From Pyrrhoderma lamaoense (lineage: Eukaryota > Basidiomycota > Agaricomycetes > Hymenochaetales > Hymenochaetaceae): DNA of 64,000 nt. The translations under genes were made by a program, and so were the position numbers. The stretch covers positions 1-64,000 of the forward strand of contig NBAZ01000010.1 of NCBI GenBank assembly GCA_002794735.1, read 5' to 3'. This document shows positions 56,604-64,000 of this stretch, in pieces. The notes below the pieces were generated by a model. That model was not told the origin of the DNA. It saw only the letters and a list, made by a program, of their open reading frames with translations, and ran no database searches. The first letter of the stretch is position 1. Each line of letters begins with the position of its first letter.

Positions 56604-58073
56604 ACATTGATCCCGATCCCGACCCATGACAAAAATTCAATATTCACTAGATAATAAGGAAAATTATGGTCACATTGTTTATTAGCCTTTTTTTGCTGTA
56701 CACTTAGTAGATGATATGATTAATTAGATTGTGTATAATAATACTCTATTCAATGACCCCTTTCAAACTCTTCCAATGAACTCCTATCCGATGTATATAA
56801 CGCGCCACTATTTGCCTCGGGCATCACTATATTTTTCTCCATAAAATTGAGTCAAATTCTAGTAAGACGTTTCTACGGTAACCATCTGAATTTCAACGGC
56901 TGATTTGTCTTCGCCGAAAACGGCTTTACAAAACCGATCATAAGTAAATTCAAGCAATCTAATACGAAGTTTTGCGGGAGGGAACTATCTAATCCCGGCT
57001 AATATGTTAATGGAGAATTTATCTCACCTTGGCGAGTAGATCTCATTGCTAACTATGATTCAATACTAGTGCTCGTATACTCTACACCTACCTGTACTGA
57101 ATGCGTCACTTTTTATGTATTTAATTCTTCATCTAATATGGCCCAGTCAATATTAATTATTGATTCTAGAAGTCCCGGGTCGAGGCATTTTCTATTCTTA
57201 AACAGCAGATTATTTTCCGAGTCGTTGATAGCATTGCATGGCTCGAGAACTTTAATGTGGTTTTTCGTCACCTGCACTTGTATATGTTCCGTGAACATAG
57301 ACAAGGGTAGTATTGAAGCTACTTCTTATGTAAAAGATAAGTGTGCATATTAAGATAGGGCACAGTATATAGAAGAGGCTCCCGTCGTCACAGCAGGATG
57401 ATCCAATGTCTTCCAATATTGTGGTTTCACGAAACTAGAATCCTTGATTTATCTGCGCCACTTCTTCTCATCATATGCAACTTGCCGATGTGTATTTTTA
57501 TACAAGCCATTGTCTATTGGATCATTATTTCTGAGTTATATCGCGGAAAGTTCAGACATTTCTCACCACTCTTTTTAACATCGCTTTGTAAAATGTTTGT
57601 ACATATGGTGCATTTCTATTTTTTAGCCCATTTTGACGTATCGAATCTATTAGTATCTATTGGTATTGGCCATTCATCCACATGAAACCCGTATAAGCTA
57701 CTCGTAAAACAGATGTGTAAGTGGTAGTCATTCCAAATTCTTGTTCTGAGATGTATCTCCCGCCTTCAAACACTTACTATCTAAGGGTAATTTTGCAATA
57801 GAAATCCCTCTTATAATTATCATGCTTATGTGAGCATTTAATGTCCTTTTCCAAACTACTCCTCAGTCCCAACTTCCAAGGGTAGGCCAGCTTTGCGGGC
57901 TATTAATAGCTGTCATCTTCTCTCTAGTCCGACGGAATTCATGCTCAGGCGCTCCGACGATACGATGATAAGGAACAAAGACTTTGCACTGCAAAACAGA
58001 GATGAAACCCTTCAAGGTGCGCCTTCTTCTATAAGCGACCGGGCACTAGTTCTTTACTTGCATGTCCGATCAA
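56604..58073. other. intergenic region
   Basis: No supported gene. A 95-codon hydrophobic frame at 57398-57685 (+) lacks homology and splice context. Confidence 0.35.
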
Positions 58074-59282
58074 TTAGTCAGATACATTCAGACCGATCAT
58101 TCCCTGAAACCAGTTCACGACCTCTACCACATTCCTCAGTCCAGGATCACTTACGGCCAATCTTAGGTCAGGACGAAAACGACTATCCGAAGTAGTCAAA
58201 GGAAGTGTGCGATAGCAAATGTGGATCTTTGAAGATAAATTCGGAGAAGCTGTTAGAGTGGGGAATGTCGGTGCTGGACATTGCTGATCAACCACCTGAT
58301 AGGAATCTAGCATTGGTCGGGAAGGTTGCACATCTAGAATGGTCTATCAGTTTCTCTAGAAATCATCAAAGAAGTTATTTCAAGGTTTACCTTCGATGTA
58401 AACGACGTCACCCTTTTGAACACCATCGCTCCCTATATTAGAAGAATCATAATCTACTGTGGATGTTCCTCCCCAAATATCAGCTATCTCCCCCCATACA
58501 GTCAGTTTGCATATCGATCCATCGTTATCACCTATCATCAATTTCAAGACACTAGTCTCTTTACCAGAATCTGGACCTTTTTTTATCACCACCGTGCTTG
58601 GCCCATCAACTTCCAGGATTACCACAAGTACATTAACTTTTCTCAGAAGACCTGCAACGTGTGCGGATCTCGGGCCCAGCGAAGATATTTTGACGAGTTT
58701 GTGCATATCGATGACAAAGGTCGGAAAACTTGCTATCGACGAAGTCGAGGTGTGGGCGTAAGATACCAAATCTAGACTACCGTCATCTCCAGATACCTCA
58801 AGCGCACTTAAGCGCTTTGAAGAGTATACAGTATCATTGAGTGGGTGGGATCTGAGGTATTCTGATCAAGATATATTTTTAATCAAAGTAGCTACATAAT
58901 TATGTGGCAAGGCGTACCTGAGTCTGAGTATTCAGCCTCAGAAGCATCATGGTATATACTGCCGTATTCGTCTTCGTCAGTACTTTCAGCGAAGAGCGTG
59001 TTAAGATATAGATCTGTTATTCTTTGGCTTGCAACATCGAAGGTGGTGGAAGGACAGATCCAATGTCGTTCACTGATATTATTAGAGTGGTTTCCAGTTT
59101 GTACCTGGTAACCACACTGAATTTGTATACGGATAACAAAATAGCATTCCGCTTACCTGTGATCCCTTCGAGAAAGATGAAGTCGATTGCCACTGAAAAC
59201 AGCTCTTTTCTATCCGCCCTTCAGTGGCAGCGTTTAGCAGTGGGTTTAAGAAGACTTTGTAACCCATGTTGACATGTTTCAT
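58074..59282 (-). CDS. hypothetical protein with a probable OB-fold domain
   Basis: Four exons (59157-59282, 58918-59104, 58391-58861, 58074-58333) join to a 347-residue frame; the three introns are 52, 56 and 57 bp. After an acidic region (AESTDEDEYGS) there is a beta-rich segment VNVLVVILEVDGPSTVVIKKG ... VLKLMIGDNDGSICKLTVWG ... VQKGDVVYIE. The pattern of a strand, a D-x-D-G-x-x-x-K turn, an LTVWG strand and KGDVV is that of a nucleic-acid-binding OB fold (RPA or telomere-protein type). No zinc finger or targeting signal is seen. Single-stranded nucleic-acid binding is inferred from the fold only. Confidence 0.72.
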
Positions 59283-59406
59283 ATAGGAAATGATCTATTT
59301 AAAAAAACTATATTACGTAACATCCTGTGGAATAAACTTCCCTTAAATAGTATCACTTATACTCTAATTTCATGATCACACCTAGATTGATCATGACTGC
59401 TTAGTC

Positions 59407-61081
59407 TTACGGCATCTCATTGAAGCTCTCTGAACTTGTTCCCTCCAAGCTGGGTACTGTTGATAACTCGATTGTACCCTCCGTATGGTATATACCTTGC
59501 TGCTCACTCGATGGTTTTGCCGTTTGACTCCGAAGGTGTAGGGCAATCCGGCTGCCAACTACGCAGTAACAGGCCTTGTTGATTGGAGGAATCATTATCA
59601 ACAATATTTCATTTGTATCCCCTTTTGCTATGACGGACAGAATGACTGAATAAATGCCTATTGCTAGGAGGAAAAAATCAGCTCGATACCAATCAACCGG
59701 CGGCATTCAGAAACCCACAAAGCATAACAACATAATATACAAAGCCATCAAAAACCAAAACCTTAAGAAGTGGTGTATACTCATACCTAGCTTTCATTCT
59801 ATTAGCTGCTGGACAAGTGCCTTAAGATAAGCTTGTGGGTACATACCTGCCTTTGTTGCACGATATATGGTCAATGCAAATATAATAGTGTCAAATATAA
59901 GGACAGCAACAAATCCTGGAGTCAAACGTAAGGAATCAAGTGGTCCCATAACTGAGAAGCAACCAAGGATAGGGGCTAAAAACGAGTTCCGCATAACTTG
60001 AAACGTTGTTAAACCTAATATATAATTATGTAGCTGTACTGTAAAAAAACCTACAAATCATGTTTTTGACGCTTGTATTGATTAGAATCCCAAAAACAAC
60101 TGAATCCGTTGACTATCATCGTAGAGTAAGTTTGCTGCATATCATACCCATCATATAAATTTATAGTATCTCACTATAATAGATATTAATAGGATAGTAA
60201 AAATGAATCGCGACCCATTCCATAGAGCATATGTCCGTAGAAATATCACGACTCAATTGAAGAGGTAAGGGAACACGACGATGAACGAATATTGTAAATT
60301 TACCGACCTTGTAAAGGGATTAGAAATAACAAAACACTCCTAAGAGTAAAAAAAGCTAATTAAAGAATAACCACTTGTTAGGATTGAAGACACGACACAC
60401 CATCCTGAGAAGTAATCTTCAATTTGGCAACTATCCGAGTAAGTCATTCAAAAATCAGGATACATAAACAGAATAAATAGAGAGAAGAACAAACTACTAA
60501 GAGAATGTTATTATAAGAGAGGTAAATACAAGAAACTTAAACTCACAATGGGAGATATCGAAAGATCCATGGTATCTTCATGCATGTAATCATTAGCAGT
60601 ATCAGAACGAGTTGAAGAAAAGTCCAATTCCACGCACATGCGACATAACAAGCAGATTCGATAATGAGGGGCCAACGCGTAATCAAGAAGAGGAGCTTCC
60701 CCAGCTTTCTAGTTTGCCCACACATAATTTCGATCTTATCAATAGAATCGATTCAGTGTTCCACTTCTCTTAAGTGAGCTTATATACCTCTCTGACATTC
60801 GTTAGTACGTATACATTAGATCATTGATAAAACTTACTCTGGAAGACTCAAAACGGCTTCGTAAACCATTATAGTAATCGACACAGCTATAATGAAGAAA
60901 TCCGGATCACTGAAAATTTACAACAAGTTGAATCCTTACTTTGAATAAACTGTAGTCCAGAAGCTGATCGGTTTCACATGACACCTAGATACGATACTGA
61001 ACTCACCTTTGTGATATGCTGATTTTCCACTAATTTTTGAAGTAAACCGATTTCTAAAGAAAAGATGTTGGCGTCAGTCAT
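59407..61081 (-). CDS. DUF6533-like multi-pass membrane protein, structure uncertain
   Basis: Minus-strand pieces appear in the order expected of basidiomycete DUF6533 membrane proteins. They are a start at about 61081 (MTDANIFSLEIGLLQKL), PDFFIIAVSITIMVYEAVL (about 60850-60910), MCGQTRKLGKLLFLITRWPL (60543-60725), LRTYALWNGSRFIFTILL (about 60170-60240), GPLDSLRLTPGFVAVLIF (59794-59994) and a C-terminal block DWYRADFFLLAIGI with a helix and SRIALHLRSQ (59407-59706). This gives about seven hydrophobic segments. The first two junctions do not keep one frame with GT-AG introns, so either bases are missing in the assembly or the gene is decaying. Function of the family is unknown. Confidence 0.6.
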
Positions 61082-61936
61082 CACGAAGCCGGGTTATTGA
61101 AGGAACCTCAAATCTGTATGCCTCATAATATATACTATTTGTTCCTGCTGATCATCAAGTCGTTTCTAATGAGTATGAAGAACACAGATCTCTGATTTAG
61201 TAGACATATGGGCTCAGCTCAATAGAGTTAGTCAAAGGTCCGACCAAACTCATTCTTGATTAACATCGTGATTTCAGGACTGGTGAAGGGTGCACTTGTG
61301 AAATTTTCGTCTTAACAACATATAATGAGTATTCATTTCTTGACACTGATGTCTCCCTCACAACTACGCCCCTTCAAATTTTCAGGTTTGCTTGATGTGC
61401 ATCGAGTCCAAACACAGATATAGAGACACATCCTCAAAATGAGTAAAGAAGCTTGACAGGGAGGTATTTAACATATATATATACTAGAAAAGGAAACAAA
61501 AAGAAGAAATATATGATAGAGCTACAAATTAAACTTGGTAGTGAATACAGTAAAGTTATGCCTAGCATTCAAGATATAAGGGATTTGCAATAATAATGTA
61601 GACACCTCGATCCAAGAAACCAGAAAATAAATGTCAAGGTGCGTATTTTAAGGTAAGACAGTTAGAAAGTACATTTTGAGTAATGATATAATCATTGAAC
61701 AGATCATTGAGATATTCCAGCACAGACTGAGTCGTTTACTTGAAACGATTCAAGGCCCTGCTAGCAAGATATAAAGGCAAAGATGTAGTGAAGATGATAC
61801 AAACACAGTTCCCCTGATGATGGGTAATTCCGTGATTACAGATTAATAAATGTCACTACTCGCACTTGCACTGCGAGTTCGTACCAGAGTAAGCCATATT
61901 TACTCGCTATTCGATCAAGTCGTTGACAAGGAAAGC
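61082..61936. other. intergenic region
   Basis: AT-rich spacer without recognised features between the membrane-protein gene and the transcription-factor gene. Confidence 0.4.
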
Positions 61937-64000
61937 TCAGTCAGAATAAACATCGTACAGCCCACCAGTACCAAGCAGGTCACCGTGTTCAATATCTTGG
62001 CTATCTCGACTCATACCAATGCTTGAACATGCATCTAATAGATAGAAAGGGCTGTTAAAGGTTTTCGGTGTCAACGGTGGCGCCGAATCTGATGGTGTTG
62101 ACGAAGAAGACATCGGACGGGAAGAAACCGGATTAGGTTGAGGATTGGAGATAATACTGATATTGGGAGTTGAGCTCGGTTGGTGATGAGGCTGCGCTTT
62201 CTTAGCTAAAGGTGCAATGACTGGAGATGAATGAGTCATCAGTACGTTCGAGAGTGCATCCCAATCGAGGTCTGGCGGGAAAGCTGGTGCCATCTCAACA
62301 TCCGTATCCACATCAGCCATTTCTTCGTCAGCTGTAACACGTGATCTTTTATAGGAAATGCTATTTTTGTCTCTGAAGCAGTAGAGTTCATCTTCAGGTA
62401 AGGGCTCAAAGTCCCAGAGTAGTCGTGTAACGTTCGCATTGCTCAGATCAAGACTGGCATCTCGTAGGACCCGTGGAAGGCGACGCACAATTTCTGATAG
62501 CGACTTATGAACATGTGGCCACATACACAGAAACGTGTCGTCATCACTGATAGGTTCAGAACGTAGTTTTGACCGGTTTGTGTCATCAACCTCAAACACA
62601 GACATACGGTGCGCTAGATCCTCATCCCTTGTTGAAGTATCATTTTCTTGCAATGATTTTATGATTGAGTCCAGTCGACTTTTGCACAGAGTCACTTCGC
62701 CATTTGGTCCGAAGATGTTAAAGACATCTTCATTGGTTCGTGCCTTCCAGTTCTTATAGACTTCCAATGCCTTGATAGTAAACCCTCGAAGGATCGGCTA
62801 GTAGTAATCAAATATCGATATGTATCGATCAAGAAACGTCAAAAGAGGGATACATAACATTTTTGGATAGAGACATACATATGATCGAGCAGCCATGTAG
62901 CATTTCCTTGAAGCAGCCGAAAACAAATCGCGGGCCTTTTCAAGCTCTTTAAGGGCGAGGATCGCAACGGGGCAGAAAGGTTTGAAAGATGCAATCAAGA
63001 ACAACGAAGTCTGATGATATAACTCAGTTTACATTGGTACGTGGAAGAACAGATGTCCTTACCGCTCCACAAAACGCGTTGTACCAAAAGTAGCTTACTC
63101 GTACAATCATTTCAGGTTCTGCAGCGTATAACTCTCTTACTGACTTTACAAGTAAACAAGCCGCACTGAATGTTGCAACGGCACTCGGAAGGAACATCCT
63201 TTGGATTGCTGGACGCTGATCCCGCACATGAAGATGAAAACAGTAGCGATGTACTTGCAATATAGCGATAAGTTTTTCTTGTTCAATGCGAGCACGTAGC
63301 ATCATAAGCACAGTATATGGGGCATCATCACCGAACATGATATGCCTTGGACGCCCCTTGAGAGGGACAGCAGGGGGGAAAGTAGCTCTGGCACAGCCAA
63401 GTCCCGAACTGCACTATCCAGAGATAGGATGCGGTAATAGTCATCTAGGCAAATGCGCATCCGTTGCATATTCTTCATCGCACGATTTATCGGAGGATAC
63501 ACTCGTCCAAGAATTGTAATTTCCAATTGAAAACTGAATATGTACGATGTCATTTAATGAGCTGATAGTGAAAGAGGTAAACCACCAGATACTTACAAAT
63601 GGCCTCCGCACTAGTTGGAAAATTCTGGATCTTGACAAGATCAGAAAGTTCTGGTCGTTTACATGTGATTTCAACGGAGGACATCGTGGTCGCTTTAGCG
63701 GTGCCAAAAACCTTGCAGAAAATACTAAGTAACTCAATATGCAAAATGAATACACGTTTGAACGTACCAGGCGCTCTTCAAGATGAAGTAAACTCCAAAA
63801 CAAAACCCTCCGCTCTTGTGCCTCAATGTGAGGGAAGACTTGATGGGTTTCATCACGATGCAGCCCGATCTGATAGTCGTAATTTTAGCTACGAATTCAA
63901 TTAAAGATTGATCTTCTATTGATTATACCTCTAATGCTATTTTTACTGCGAGACTTGTCGCCATACTTGCCTGGCGTCCAGCATCCTTGAAATCCGTTAA
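61937..64000 (-). CDS. fungal-specific transcription factor (partial, 5' end outside window)
   Basis: The C-terminal part of a Fungal_trans (PF04082-type) regulator. In order: ASMATSLAVKIAL, IGLHRDETHQVFPHIEAQER, VLFWSLLHLEERL, which is the hallmark of the domain, then helical repeats with DAPYTVLMMLRARIEQEKLI and VATFSAACLLVKSVREL. The C-terminus is Ser/Pro-rich and acidic (61937-62797). Well-supported exons are 62879-63010 and 61937-62797, with an 81-bp intron. The DNA-binding zinc cluster, if present, is beyond 64000. One base seems missing at the G run 63373-63378 (plus strand), since the frames on its two sides join in family order only with one more base. Target genes unknown. Confidence 0.85.

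Noticed and set aside
57398..57685. 95-codon hydrophobic frame on +
   Set aside because: No homology, no splice context and biased AT composition explain the hydrophobic residues.
1..64000. CRISPR arrays, bacterial operons, ribosome-binding sites
   Set aside because: No regularly spaced identical repeats; the introns and families are fungal, so prokaryotic features are not expected.

Overview
The window is nuclear DNA of a filamentous fungus, very probably a basidiomycete of the Agaricomycetes. Genes are cut by many 46-94 bp GT-AG introns. The protein families are typical of mushroom-forming fungi: a membrane-anchored GtaA glutaminase, a Skt5 chitin-synthase activator, a DUF6533-like membrane protein, a thaumatin-like protein and a fungal-specific transcription factor. 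The species cannot be named from the sequence. Several gene models below were spliced by hand, so exon ends are inferred.

Layout. 1-2127: gene-free, extremely AT-rich DNA made of degenerate short repeats. 2128-8990: a complete Ty3/gypsy chromovirus with a 5-bp target duplication, apparently identical LTRs apart from one 36-bp indel, heat-shock-element arrays in each LTR, and one nonsense codon each in gag and pol. 9000-14340: repeat-rich DNA with a decayed coiled-coil gene whose 3' part lies in a ~1.5-kb tandem duplication. 14825-15127: a small two-exon Gly/Asn-rich protein with a paralogue at 34049-34342. 16026-17806: ammonium transporter. 19400-24140: three tandem members of an unrecognised protein family, the first decayed. 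24284-24812: a small secreted cysteine-rich protein. 25731-28245: Skt5-like protein. 28815-32110: gamma-tubulin-complex-like protein.

34763-46106 is a ~11.3-kb inverted repeat. Its ~2.8-kb inner arms look almost identical and each carries a full nucleotidyltransferase-fold gene. The 4.9-kb loop holds a 17-exon glutaminase A gene. The outer ~450 bp of the arms are a diverged repeat family, with a third copy near 9.8 kb. To the right follow a protein kinase (46327-47695), a thaumatin-like protein (49158-50320), a short-chain dehydrogenase (51780-53046), a UbiA prenyltransferase (55520-56603), an OB-fold-like protein (58074-59282), a DUF6533-like membrane protein (59407-61081), and a transcription factor running off the right edge.

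Two themes stand out. First, the region is structurally dynamic: a recent retroelement, a tandem duplication, a gene-family array and a near-perfect palindrome. Second, several well-conserved genes break only by single missing bases, mostly in G/C homopolymers, and the one difference noticed between the palindrome arms is also a G/C-run length. This points to systematic homopolymer under-calling in the assembly rather than real pseudogenes. No operon-like cooperation is expected in a fungus. The dehydrogenase and prenyltransferase pair could belong to a small metabolic cluster, but this is weak.
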